Positions 1-10,830 of a DNA stretch of 64,000 nucleotides are shown here, one piece after another. Where the stretch lies: NCBI GenBank assembly GCA_013407085.1, contig JACCGJ010001353.1:1-64000 (forward strand), in the 5' to 3' direction. Below the pieces are notes generated by a model. That model saw nothing but the letters and a program-made list of their open reading frames with translations, did no database searches and was not told the origin of the DNA. The stretch comes from Atriophallophorus winterbourni. Lineage: Eukaryota > Platyhelminthes > Trematoda > Plagiorchiida > Microphallidae. The position numbers and the translations under genes are program-made. Each line of letters starts with the position of its first letter. Position 1 is the first letter of the stretch.

Positions 1-2257
1 ACTATTTTTCTTACATGAGTGCCAACGCAGGAACCTAACTCCAAAATCCTTACAACGACGACCACCGATCAACAATTCGCGTGCGCGGCAACTAATGGAA
101 CGACAAAACCGGCAGTGGTTGCAATTCATGATTGATGACGCACACAAACGACTGAAGAAATATTCCAAAGTTATCCGGAACGAAAAGCGAATATGTGAAA
201 ACCGATTTGGACCCGAACTAACACAGCAGTTAGCCGACGCCATTGCGATAACGACCCGAAAAACCAAGCTTAACAAGCGGCGTGACCTGGAAAACAAACT
301 CCGAATTATCACCCCCACCAAGATATCACCAGCGGCGAACCTTGGCTCAAGAACCTATCCGACAGACCCCTGACAGAGAACGAACAACGAATTCTCGCAC
401 GTGGCCTTAACTTCAATTTGAAAGACGCCGATCATACTGAATTCGTGGCTAATTTGGAGTCAATAATGAAATCTCACACTTTGACAGAAGACGCACAAGA
501 AGAAGTCCGCCAACGAATTGTACCTGCGCTCACCATGAACTTGGAACATAACACACTCAATAAACAAGAAACCAACGCTTTGAACAGATTGAAACAAGAC
601 AGAAACATAGTTATCCTCCCTGCTGACAAAGGAAGAACGACTGTGGTAATGAACAAGGCAGATTATATCGAGAAGGCTGAACAGCTACTCCAGGACACAA
701 CAACATACAGACAAATGAACGAAGACCTGACTAAACGACTTGAAAACAAAATCAACGCAACTTTGAAGAAATTGAAGTTTATGGGTCAGCTGAATGGAAT
801 GGAACAAACAAGAATGAAACCAGAAGACTCAACTATACCGAGATTCTACGGATTACCCAAAAATACATAAAGAGAATATTCCATTACGCCCGATCGTTTC
901 CTTACACGGAGGACCGAATTACAAGTTATCGAAAGAATTGCGAAGAAGACTGTTATATCTGGTGACACACTCGGAACACGCCGTCAATTCTGCAGAACAA
1001 TTTCTCCAGATATTGAAGAATGTGAGGATCGATGAAGATGAAATAATGGTTTCTTTCGACGTAACGGCGTTATTCACATCAATCGATCACACACTCGCAA
1101 AGCAAATCGTATCAGCGTTGCTCGACGAAAAAGGAACTGACCACAACGGAAATCGATTAACACGAGATAGTTTGATGGAATTGATCGAGCTGTGTCTGCA
1201 AACACACTTCAAGTACAATGGTAAAATTTACGAGTAGATTCGAGGAACACCAATGGGATCACCGATTTCCAGCCTAATTGCCGAAGCAGTCATGCAACGT
1301 TTGGAACGAATCGCTCTACGACCAAAGTTATGGATCCGCTATGTGGACGATACATTTGTGATCATAAAAAGAACTGAACTGGACGAACCACATCGACTAC
1401 TGAACTGTGTATTCAGAGGAATCCAATTTACCAGAGAAACTGAAGCTGACGGCTGCCTGGCATTCCCGGACGTTCAAGTGAGACGAACAAGCGAAGGAAA
1501 TTTGGAAACCAGTGTCTACAGGAAGAATACGCACACAGATCAAATCTTGAACTATCACAGCAAGCATCCAACCAGCCATAAACGCAGCTGCGTTAGAACC
1601 CTATTCAAAAGAGCAGCAACACATTGCAGCACGCCGGAACTGAGAAGACAAGAAGAAGAATACTTGTTCAAAGTGTTCCAGAGAAATGGATACCCAAGAA
1701 GCTTCTTACTACGCAACAAGTTCAACCGTACCCAGCAAAGAAACGATGATGAAAACAGAGTCAGACGCGCTCTTCCGTATGTGCAGAACATATCAGAAAT
1801 CGCAGCTAGGGTCCTTTGGCCATTTGGAATAGAGGTCGCGCACAAACCCGTGTCAATATTACGCAACCACTTCAACAATATGAAAGACAAAGTTGCGAAA
1901 GAAGAACAACCGAATATTGTCTACAAGATTACGTGCAGAAATCGCGAGAAGAACTACATCGGACAAACCGGGCGCAAGCTAAGCACAAGAATACACGAAC
2001 AACGGTTAGCTGTACGAAGGCACGACCCAAGGTCACTGATTTCAATACATGTTTATCAATTCGGACACCAATTCGATTGGGACAACGCGAGGATTTTGGG
2101 AAAAGAAAATAACCGACGAGCGCGAGAATTCATTGAAGCGTGGCACTCAACAACGACATCGATTAACCAGCACATTCAATTGGCTACAACCTATGGACCA
2201 ATGAAAACGCGATGGACAAGAATGCAACACATGAATTCCACCAACCAACGGGCGTGA
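1..2257 (+). pseudogene. Penelope-like element, copy 1 (broken, 5' cut by window edge)
   Basis: This is the same element as the intact copy that follows, colinear from position 1 (equivalent to about 2523) to the stop after TNQRA at 2257. RT and GIY-YIG endonuclease segments are recognisable, but the frame is broken. One base is missing in a C-run near 316. An extra A and a stop occur near 860-870. A TAG replaces a CAG codon at about 1235, just before the PMGSP motif. A 9-bp deletion near 1318 removes three residues. The catalytic YVDD box (about 1339) and the YIGQTGR motif (about 1959) survive. The copy cannot make a full protein. The array may extend to the left of the window. Confidence 0.93.
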
Positions 2258-4788
2258 TGGCGAACGGACAAACGGACCTTATAAAAATCAATGAATACAA
2301 ATTTCAAGTCACTTCGAAAGAAGTTCTGCTGATGATGTCATCTAGCCTGATGACGAAACGTCCACCAACAACTACACAAGCTCGGCGAACACCATCTGAA
2401 CAACATCCCCATCCTGAGCTACGTATATTCTCTCCTATTGCTGAACAGTTCGGGCGATCAACGCTTAAGAACGCCAGACGCTGGGAAAGCTTTAGCGGAA
2501 GAACAGATGCAACTTATGAACAACTATTTTTCTTGCATGAGTGCCAACGCAGAAACCTGACTCCGAAATCGTTACAACGAAGACCACCGATTAACAATTT
2601 CCGTGCACGGCAACTAATGGAACGACAAAACCAGCAGTGGCTACAATTCATGATTGATGACGCACACAAACGACTCAAGAAATATTCCAACGTTATCCAG
2701 AACGAAAAGCGAATATGTGAAAACCGATTTGGACCTGAACTAACACAACAGCTAGCCGACGCCATCGCAATAACGACCCGAAAAACCAAGCTAAACAAAC
2801 GGCGTGACCTGGAAAACAAACTCCGGATTATTACCCCCCATCAAGATATCACCAGCGGCGAAGCTTGGGTCAAGAACCTGTCCGACAGACCCCTGACAGA
2901 GAACGAACAACGAATTCTCGCACGTGGCCTCAACTTCAACTTAAAAGACGCCGATCATACTGAATTCGTAGCTAATTTGGAGTCGATACTGAAATCCCAC
3001 ACTTTGACAGAAGACACACAAGAAGAAATCCGCCAACGAATTGTACCTGCGCTCACCAGGAACTTGGAACATAACACACTCAATGAACAAGAAACCAAAG
3101 CTTTGAATAGGTTGAAACAAGACCGAAACATAGTCATTCTCCCCGCCGACAAAGGAAGAACGACGGTGGTCATGAACAAGGCAGATTATATCGAGAAGGC
3201 TGAACAGCTACTCCAGGATACAACAACATACAGACAAATGAACGAAGATCTGACTAAACGACTTGAAAACAAAACCAACGCAACTTTAAAGAAATTGAAA
3301 TTTATGGGACAATTGAATGGAATGGAACAAACAAGAATGAAGCCAGAAGATTCAACTATACCGAGAATCTACGGATTACCCAAAATACACAAAGAGAATA
3401 TCCCATTACGCCCAATCGTTTCCTTACCAGGAGGACCGAATTACAAGTTATCAAAAGAATTGCGAAGAAGGCTGTTATATCTGGTGACAGACTCGGAACA
3501 CGCCGTCAATTCTGCAGAACAATTTCTCGAGAAATTGAAGAATGTGAGGATCGATGAAGATGAAATAATGGTTTCTTTCGACGTAACGGCGTTATTCACA
3601 TCAATCGATCAAACACTCGCAAAGCAAATCGTATCAGCGTTGCTCGACGAAAAAGGAACTGACCACAACGGAAATCGGTTAACACGAGATAGTTTGATGG
3701 AATTGATCGAGCTGTGCCTGCAGACACACTTCAAGTTCAATGGTAAAATCTACGAGCAGATTCGAGGAACACCAATGGGATCACCGATTTCCAGCCTAAT
3801 TGCCGAAGCAGTCATGCAACGTTTGAAACGAATCGCTCTACCAATAATACGGCCAAAGTTATGGATCCGCTATGTGGACGATACATTTGTGATCATAAAA
3901 AGAACTGAACTGGACGAATCACATCGACTACTGAACTGTGTATTCAAAGGAATCCAATTTACCAGAGAAACTGAAGCTGACGGCTGCCTGGCATTCCTGG
4001 ACGTTCAAGTGAGACGAACAAGCGAAGGAAATTTGGAAACAAGTGTCTACAGGAAGAACACGCACACAGATCAAATCTTGAACTATCACAGCAAGCATCC
4101 AACCAGCCATAAACGCAGCTGCGTTAGAACCCTATTCAAAAGAGCAGAAACACATTGCAGCACGCCGGAACTGAGAAGAAAAGAAGAAGAATACTTGTTC
4201 AAAGTGTTCCAGAGAAATGCATATCCAAGAAGCTTCGTACTACGCAACAAGTTCAACCGTACCCAGCAAAGAAATGATGATGAAAACAGAGTCAGACGCG
4301 CTCTTCCGTATGTGCAGAACATATCAGAAATCGCAGCTCGGGTCCTTCGGCCATTTGGAATAGAGGTCGCGCACAAACCAGTGTCAGTATTACGCAATCA
4401 CTTCAACAATATGAAAGACAAAGTTGCGAAAGAAGAACAATCCAATATTGTCTACAAGATTACGTGCAGAGATTGCGAGAAGAACTACATCGGACAAACC
4501 GGTCGCAAGCTAAGCACAAGAATACACGAACACCAGTTAGCTGTACGAAGGCACGACCCAAGGTCACTGATTTCAATACATGTTGATCAATTTGGACACC
4601 AATTCGATTGGGACAACGCGAAGATTTTGGCCAAAGAAAACAACCGACGAGCGCGAGAATTCATCGAAGCGTGGCACTCAACAACAACATCGATTAACCA
4701 GCACCTTCAATTGGCTACAACCTATGGATCAATGAAAACGCGATGGACAAGATTGCAACACATGAATTCCACCAACCAACGGGCGTGA
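2212..4788 (+). CDS. Penelope-like retroelement polyprotein (RT plus GIY-YIG endonuclease), copy 2, intact
   Basis: An uninterrupted ORF of 858 codons. Penelope-like elements copy their RNA into DNA at a nicked target using a telomerase-related RT and a GIY-YIG endonuclease. Visible RT landmarks are GLPKIHKE (about residue 388), FDVTALFTSID (about 454), GTPMGSPISS (about 519) with palm-type spacing, the catalytic RYVDD (about 553-557) and FLDVQVRR (about 595). The C-terminal endonuclease has IVYKITC (about 745) followed by C-x2-C, NYIGQTGR, an Arg in the STRIHEH helix, and the candidate metal-binding Glu in EFIEAWHS. The first roughly 40 codons overlap the tail of copy 1 in another frame. The true start may be one of the later Met codons (2329-2350 region), where a hammerhead-like element also lies. 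Structurally it could still be active. Expression was not tested. Confidence 0.95.
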   Translation: MDKNATHEFHQPTGVMANGQTDLIKINEYKFQVTSKEVLLMMSSSLMTKRPPTTTQARRTPSEQHPHPELRIFSPIAEQFGRSTLKNARRWESFSGRTDATYEQLFFLHECQRRNLTPKSLQRRPPINNFRARQLMERQNQQWLQFMIDDAHKRLKKYSNVIQNEKRICENRFGPELTQQLADAIAITTRKTKLNKRRDLENKLRIITPHQDITSGEAWVKNLSDRPLTENEQRILARGLNFNLKDADHTEFVANLESILKSHTLTEDTQEEIRQRIVPALTRNLEHNTLNEQETKALNRLKQDRNIVILPADKGRTTVVMNKADYIEKAEQLLQDTTTYRQMNEDLTKRLENKTNATLKKLKFMGQLNGMEQTRMKPEDSTIPRIYGLPKIHKENIPLRPIVSLPGGPNYKLSKELRRRLLYLVTDSEHAVNSAEQFLEKLKNVRIDEDEIMVSFDVTALFTSIDQTLAKQIVSALLDEKGTDHNGNRLTRDSLMELIELCLQTHFKFNGKIYEQIRGTPMGSPISSLIAEAVMQRLKRIALPIIRPKLWIRYVDDTFVIIKRTELDESHRLLNCVFKGIQFTRETEADGCLAFLDVQVRRTSEGNLETSVYRKNTHTDQILNYHSKHPTSHKRSCVRTLFKRAETHCSTPELRRKEEEYLFKVFQRNAYPRSFVLRNKFNRTQQRNDDENRVRRALPYVQNISEIAARVLRPFGIEVAHKPVSVLRNHFNNMKDKVAKEEQSNIVYKITCRDCEKNYIGQTGRKLSTRIHEHQLAVRRHDPRSLISIHVDQFGHQFDWDNAKILAKENNRRAREFIEAWHSTTTSINQHLQLATTYGSMKTRWTRLQHMNSTNQRA
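2323..2369 (+). ncRNA. Candidate hammerhead ribozyme of the PLE (copy 1/2 junction)
   Basis: CTGATGA at 2329-2335, one extra U, a perfect 6-bp helix II (2337-2342 with 2349-2354, loop TAGCCT) and GAAA at 2355-2358 are followed by CGTC. Helix III would be A-U plus C-G with no loop. ACGT is self-complementary, so activity would need a dimer. The cleavage triplet is GUC, with predicted cleavage after 2362. Helix I is weak: G-C and U-A next to the core, an internal loop, then GTT with AAC. Type I hammerheads with minimal helix III are known from PLE terminal repeats, so position and build both fit. The extra U beside the core is a departure from consensus and lowers certainty. The motif overlaps the 5' part of the ORF. 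Confidence 0.6.
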
Positions 4789-5848
4789 TGGCGAACGGAC
4801 AGACGGACCTTATAAAAACCAATGAATACCAATTTCAAGTCACCTCGAAAGAAGTTCTGCTGATGATGTCATCTAGCCTGATGACGAAACGTCCACCAAC
4901 AACTACACAAGCTCGGCGAACACCATCTGAACAACATCCCCATCCTGAGCTACGTATATTCTCCTCTATTGCTGAACAGTTCGGGCGATCAACGCTTAAG
5001 AACGCCAGACGCTGGGAAAGCTTTAGCGGAAGAACAGATGCAACTTATGAACATCTATTTTTCTTGCATGAGTGCCAACGCAGAAACCTAACTCCAAAAT
5101 CTTTACAACGACGACCACCGATCAACAATTCCCGTGCGCGGCAACTAATGGAACGACAAAATCGGCAGTGGTTGCAATTCATGATTGATGACGCACACAA
5201 ACGACTGAAGAAATATTCCAACGTTATCCGGAACGAAAAGCGAATATGTGAAAACCGATTTGGACCTGAACTAACACAGCAGTTAGCCGACGCCATCGCG
5301 ATAACGACCCGAAAAACCAAGCTTAACAAACGGCGTGACCTGGAAAACAAACTCCGAATTATTACCCCCACCAAGATATCACCAGCGGCGAACCTTGGGT
5401 CAAGAACCTGTCCGACAGACCCCTGACAGAGAACGAACAACGAATTCTCGGACGTGGCCTTAACTTCAATTTGAAAGACGCCGATCATACTGAATTCGTG
5501 GCTAATTTGGAGTCAATACTGAAATCTCACACTTTGACAGAAGACGCATAAGAAGAAGTCCGCCAACGAATTGTACCTGCGCTCACCAGGAACTTGGAAC
5601 ATAACACACTCAATAAACAGGAAACCAACGCTTTGAACAGATTGAAAGAAGACCGAAACATAGTTATCCTCCCTGCCGACAAAGGAAGAACGACTGTGAT
5701 AATAAACAAGGCAGATTATATCGAGAAGGATGAACACCTACTCCAGGACACAACAACATACAGACAAATGAACGAAGACCTGACTAAACGACTTGAAAAC
5801 AAAATCAATGCAACTTTGAAGAAATTGAAGTTTATGGGTCAACTGAAT
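4743..5848 (+). pseudogene. Penelope-like element, copy 3 (3'-truncated, broken)
   Basis: The third head-to-tail copy, 2,531 bp downstream of the equivalent point in copy 2. It shares with copy 1 the one-base loss in the C-run (near 5369), which shifts the frame, and also several silent differences from copy 2. A stop (TAA) interrupts the frame at about 5549. Similarity to the element ends at about 5848, in the N-terminal part of the RT, and the sequence continues directly into an antisense gypsy gag remnant. It lacks the RT palm and the endonuclease. Confidence 0.92.
4854..4900 (+). ncRNA. Candidate hammerhead ribozyme of the PLE (copy 2/3 junction)
   Basis: Identical to the motif at 2323-2369, exactly 2,531 bp downstream: CTGATGA at 4860-4866, 6-bp helix II, GAAACGTC, and predicted cleavage after 4893. 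Its conservation between copies fits a functional part of the element, although the two copies are young and share most of their sequence anyway. Confidence 0.6.
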
Positions 5849-6436
5849 GTCTTGATCTGTCCCTGACTGCAAACCACAGACGAATATCATCGATCTAAAC
5901 TGGCCTTCAGTCATATCTTGGAAACTGAACCTTTCGCATGCTTTATTTACTTTCTTCGCATACGTCTTATAATCATCACTGTCCTCCTTGACCAGAACAA
6001 TCATAACTCCTTTTAAACAAAGAAAGCTGTTAACAAAAACTTCCCTTAAACCACCGTACAATCTGATCAGAAGTAAATGAAGTTAGAGATTTCGGCAAAA
6101 TGAAGTTGATAAACTTCTCATGTCCCAATGTGCCAAGTTTTCTCAGCAGCAGTCTCATTTTTCGACAATGATCAGCGTTGTTGAGTTCGGATTTAAAGAT
6201 AACCTTGAATCTCCTGAGTCAAGCTTCGATGGTGGAGCCGCTTTCTGTGTCGTAATTGGATTCGAGGATGCTGTGGATGATTGTATCCACCGCTGGGTTT
6301 TGTACATCAGTTGTCCTGTCTTCGGATATGACACTGAAATGTTGCAACAGAGTCTGGATCAAAGGGCTTGAGCTTCTTCGAATTTGTGCAGCTACTGCTG
6401 AAGTATCGAGTTAAATCCTTCTGCAGTGAGTGCCAT
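5849..6436 (-). pseudogene. Ty3/gypsy-type LTR retrotransposon gag remnant
   Basis: Reading the minus strand from an ATG at 6436 gives a protein resembling flatworm gypsy Gag. It has an N-terminal Gln-rich helix (MALTAEGF, then LQQ-stop-LHKFEEAQAL), then blocks such as FKSELNNADHC, RLLLRKLGT, HEKFINFILP, LVKEDSDDYKTYAKKVN and FQDMTEGQF, ending in FVCGLQSGTDQDI at the PLE junction. An in-frame stop follows LQQ, and the reading frame shifts at least twice, so it is dead. Capsid continues only to the point where PLE copy 3 begins. No pol was found in the window. The family assignment is from recognised motifs only. Confidence 0.8.
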
Positions 6437-7055
6437 TTTGGATTGCTGGGTTCTTTTAGTCCCGTCGATAAGTTGTTAGTTTCTTTGAAAACAAGAGAGA
6501 CTCTCGGCTATCTCAATCTCAAAGTTACTGTTCACCAGCGTAAGATGGCGAAAAGCAAATCGATCGTTAAATAACGATGTATTTACACCCTATTCGCGAG
6601 ATCAATCACAACAGTTTGAACACTACTATTATAACACACAAATTCGATCTATCTTTAATAGCGGTTGATAATATATCGATACTGATTGTAAGCAATAAAC
6701 AACCTCCAAAACGGTCACTAATTTGGAATGTTTTCACTTACCAATAGTAGTTTCCAATTTCCGGCCAATCAGCGAATCCGGCGGTTTTATTCGTTAGGAG
6801 CAATGTCTCCTAATACCGAGAAAATTTAGACCATGGACTTTTAACTCATTACAAACGAACATCCTGCTTTGCTTCCATCAATTGCAATCATTGAATCAAC
6901 AAGACTATCAAAGGCGATCATTAATCAAATTGAATGATAGTTATTATTGATGTTTCCATGTTTGATCTTTATTCGTGTCAGAAGAATGATTAGATAAGCA
7001 TGATTGGAAAATTTTTAAAAATTCTATATTTAAACTAAGCTTAATAATGTATTGG
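6437..7055. other. Possible gypsy leader, then unassigned AT-rich DNA
   Basis: The first 150 bp or so lie directly upstream of the gag ATG on the minus strand and could be the leader or LTR end of that element. No matching second LTR is visible. The remainder is AT-rich with no convincing coding or repeat signal. Confidence 0.3.
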
Positions 7056-7057
7056 TG

Positions 7058-7330
7058 GTGCTCAACATTCCCCATCCTTACACACCCCTAACCGGGTTCT
7101 GTCGGTTTGCTGTCATCAGTGAGAGAAGTAAGATCATGTTCAGTGAGCTGATTTCGACTATCCAGAACCGTAGTGGTGCCGTTTCAAAAAAAAAACAAAT
7201 GGGATGGGATTTGGCACCCACAATACCTTAGTCTTTATATCGCCTCGAGCGCTTGTCCAGGAATCACTTTGCGATTCTGTATTTGAACATCGTGGTTCTT
7301 TGTACGAAACCTATATAACAGTCGCATACA
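7058..7330 (-). repeat. Dispersed hammerhead-family repeat, degenerate copy
   Basis: The minus strand of 7058-7135 matches the family block with CTGATGA (7119-7113) followed by a short hairpin and GAACCCGG. The core is mutated (GAAA to GAAC). The adjacent segment 7237-7315 (gcgcttgtccaggaatcac and following) recurs at 7613-7685 and 29520-29590, so it belongs to the same or a linked repeat. Confidence 0.65.
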
Positions 7331-7607
7331 AGTATAACTTTGTTTAAAGTTTAGTAAATTTGTAAATTATGATATGAAAATATGCTACAAGCATCACTGC
7401 ATATTTGAAATAAATTTTCAAATGAAACCCATTCTGCTTCTCGAGTGATAAATGAGAGTAAATAGAACCACAATGTTCAAATACAAAATCAAATCTAGCT
7501 AAAACTGACATGGCTATTTTCACATGATGAAAACAAATAACATGGCTCTGGAAATTTTGTGTAAGTGCAAAGAGGTTGCGAGTAATACAACAAACTGGTT
7601 ATTTATA

Positions 7608-7800
7608 GTGTCTCGAACGCTTGACACGATATCACATTGTGATTTTGTATAAGAACATCGCCGTTCTTTGTGCAAAACCTAAATCTAGTTTTGGTATCAA
7701 AAGCTATAAACAACATCTTCATGTCTCCTTTTATCCACTGGATTAGGACACAGCCCAAAACCGGTACCGGAGTGTATGTGTTTGGCATAGATTATAATTC
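7608..7800 (+). repeat. Dispersed hammerhead-family repeat, degenerate copy
   Basis: Positions 7613-7690 repeat the block seen at 7245-7310 and 29525-29590. About 50 bp further on, 7735-7785 matches the end of the hammerhead family (AAAACCGGTACCGGAGTG), but CTGATGA is lost. No ribozyme activity is expected. Confidence 0.55.
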
Positions 7801-10244
7801 CGAAAAGCCATGCATTTTTATTCTAGAAAAAGCTCTAATTTATTGGGAGGGAGGCGTAAAATTTATTTTGGAATAGCTATTTTCGTCTGACTAACAAAAC
7901 ACATTTCCTTGAAGTATTAACACAATTTAGAAAGGTTCTAATCTTTTCACATGACTGCAAAAATGTTACCTCAACTCAACAAAAATTCAGGTTTTTTCAA
8001 ATTTCATTTACGAAATTTGAGGATGCAGAAAACAGTCCCCAGCATGTTTGCGTGCAGATTAATGACTGGACGGATTCGCTTTGCTGTCAAGTTGACTTCT
8101 GAATTCGTTTACAGAATCAGTCTTCGGTACACATGGTGGCAGCTGTGTATTTTTTGTTGATGAGAAACCGCTCTCAAATTCCGGAAGTCATTTATCATGC
8201 GTCCCTGTGTTTGCTGTTTTTGTCATTTTACCCTTCTGCCACCCAGGAAATTTGCCCAAAGGACTGTATGGTTATTTGACATAGTCAAATAAGGTCTTTC
8301 ACGCAAGTTGCTTTTTCTTGATAATGTGAAAATCTTGATGTCCTTTAATTATGAAGATTTGCGTTAGGTAGTCACTTGTTTAGATAAGAGAAGGCTTGTG
8401 AGTTCGCGTGTGATGATGCCGTAGATTAGAAACAAAGAACTGGGCTAACGCGTGGAGCCTATTCGTTAATTTGAGTAAACATTGAGCAGTATCGCACGAA
8501 ACGGAAATTGATGCTATTAATTATGTGGCCTGATATTTGTCAATTCAAACGATCGTAACCTCGCAACTGGTTTCATGCTGTCTTCACCCCTGTCAATGAG
8601 AAACTTAGGAATTTGCTGTGTATATAAAACGAATAAAACATGCCATTGAAAGCTGTAAAGAAGCACAATAATCCCTCACTTCTGCAGCTCCAGCCTATCG
8701 TGAGTTTTCAAAAAAATATGCTGGGGAAGAGGCCAAGTAAATTTCAAAGGTTTATATAGTGTATAATTGTGGGAGGTGGTTTGCAAAGACTTAAAATAGT
8801 GTATAAATACTTACATGATTATTGTATACGATTTCAATATCGTGGATTTTCGGTTATTGCGGGTGGTTCTGGAACCAAACACCCGCGACAAAAGAGGGTT
8901 TACTGCATTGGTAATGCATAGGGTTAGATAAGAATGGGACAATCTCGATATCAGAAGGCAATCCACATTTGAGCAAAGAACTACTACTCATATACTACTC
9001 ATATATAACTCATTTATGGATTTTGACGTTGAAACAAAATCAACAAGCAATCTTTTCTCACGCGGGGAGTTTATCATATTTATCGATACAAAATCATCCT
9101 TGGTTCTGAATTGAAATATATTATGACCGGTAAAGCATTCGTAGGGGAATGTCACCAATTATCGCTCTTTCCTATTGACGCAATTCATGTGTCAGAAGAG
9201 TTGGAAAACCGAAAAATCGTTCTAGGTACTTGCTGTCAAATTGAATTTCTGTTTGTGTTTGTATAGCTTCTGATAATATGAATCCATTGAGATATAGCGA
9301 AATTTGGATGATGCAGTTTAGTTCAGTAGATTCTCTAGTATTAAAATACTACAATTTTCGTAAACCAAATTACGTTTACTTAGTTTGATCCAAAGTAAAC
9401 CTTCCTAGTTTTCAAACTGGGTCTTTGTAGCACCGCCCGCAGCTAGAAAGGTTTGTTCTAATTTCCATGCAATATTTTGAATCGCGCACTCCCATTGTCC
9501 ATGAATGAGGTAAACAGAGAAATCACGGAACCGAATTCAGTTATTTTATCAGCCACACCCAGTTATTATTGAAACGCCCCAAGCAACAATCTCCATTGCC
9601 AACGCACATGGTTAAATTATAGAGCGGTGGTGCCTGAACTAAGAACTTGCTGTCCGCTTTGACCGACTGTGATTTCTGTGTCCGCACATTTGATTGCAAG
9701 GTGATTTTAATCAAGGCAGCGAGAAAATTTCCACCTTCAAATGACATTCCTCAAAAATTTTGCACGTACAATATTGCAGTGACGAATGCCTGGTTCATGT
9801 TTAATGAAAAGTAATTATCTACATCGTGGAATTTAGATGTTGCGCAAAAATGACGGTGTATGTTGAGTAGGAAGTTTGATTTTTTAATCGAATCAATCGA
9901 ATCATTGAGAAATATATGAAACGTCATTCTATAAATGTTGGGCTATGGAAAAGACGTTTGATCCTGTAAAACATGAGAAAATAGGTGTATAAGCCTTATA
10001 AACCGTGATTGTACATGAGACAGCAACTCCATCCTACATGCTAATGCTGGACACTTAATTGAGGAAAGAGTTTAAAAGCCACAGTTGATATATGTTGGGC
10101 TACTGATCAAATTGAATGGAAAATTGCTTTATATGTAACAAAAACAAAAAATTGGCTTGTCGGTATTTTGACAATACGTAAATTGTTTTGCATTAACCAT
10201 ATTGCGGAAATGTGAAGTGAATTAGCGATTTGTGCCAGTCACAA
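7801..10244. other. Intergenic stretch, nothing supported
   Basis: AT-rich DNA with only short random ORFs (under 70 codons). No coding signal, RNA gene or clear repeat was recognised. Confidence 0.5.
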
Positions 10245-10830
10245 GCGTTCTGATGATATGTAGAACTCAGCCCTCCGACACAACACAAGAGATAGAAGCA
10301 CCGAAAAGTTCGACGGCGACAATCGCGAAATCGTAATAATTTGGGTTTCGGGTGGAAAGCATGAGAACGGCTCCAGTGGCAACGTCCTTAGAAGCGGGTG
10401 TATATGGTCAGCCGCTATCGAACTATTTGCGGTTCATTAACATCGGTCAAATGAGCCTAGTGTGGTTAGGGCTTGAAGTAATCTGGTTGGTGCGATATTG
10501 TAAGACGCATTCAACCGAAGTTACAACCGAGACAACCATGATCAGGTCTGTTTTGTGGCAACGCGATTGCCCTATAAAAGGTAAGTGTGCTTTTCAAAGC
10601 TCACTGAACCTGATCTTACTGTCCCCACCTGATGATGGCGACCAGCCGGAAGCTTGTTGTGGCGTGTAAGGAAGGGGGATGGAAAGATTGACCTTGTGGA
10701 TGAATTTGGACGAAATCGATAAGTGGAAACTTAAGGGTGACGTGGGCAATATTGCGACGAGTGTCCTGAAGCCTGTTCATTAGAACATAGAATACCATTT
10801 GGCCTCGACTGACATGAAGAGACTGTCCTC
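10245..10830 (+). repeat. Family C dispersed repeat with hammerhead-family block inside
   Basis: The start (tgtagaactcagccctccga and following) and the end (cctgttcattagaacatag and following) both match, in the same order and orientation, segments at 58370-58450 and 58860-58930. The middle (10600-10680) is a hammerhead-family block. The two loci are therefore diverged copies of a roughly 580-bp repeat of unknown class. Confidence 0.65.
10622..10660 (+). ncRNA. Decayed hammerhead core
   Basis: CCAC precedes CTGATGA (10628-10634), then comes a short stem TGGC/GCC(G), and the catalytic GAAA reads GAAG. CCAC can still pair with GTGG downstream as helix I. The changed core should abolish cleavage. 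It is kept here as a family member. Confidence 0.4.

Noticed and set aside
2514..4397. Minus-strand ORFs of 60-103 codons within the PLE
   Set aside because: They are shadows. The + strand frame has RT and endonuclease motifs, and the shadows recur only because the copies are similar.
6120..6574. Two + strand ORFs (83 and 68 codons)
   Set aside because: They are antisense shadows of the gypsy gag remnant, whose minus-strand translation is clearly gag-like.
7141..7200. CTGATTTCG and GAACCG text near the 7058 repeat as a second hammerhead
   Set aside because: No CTGATGA core and no helix II; not a ribozyme.
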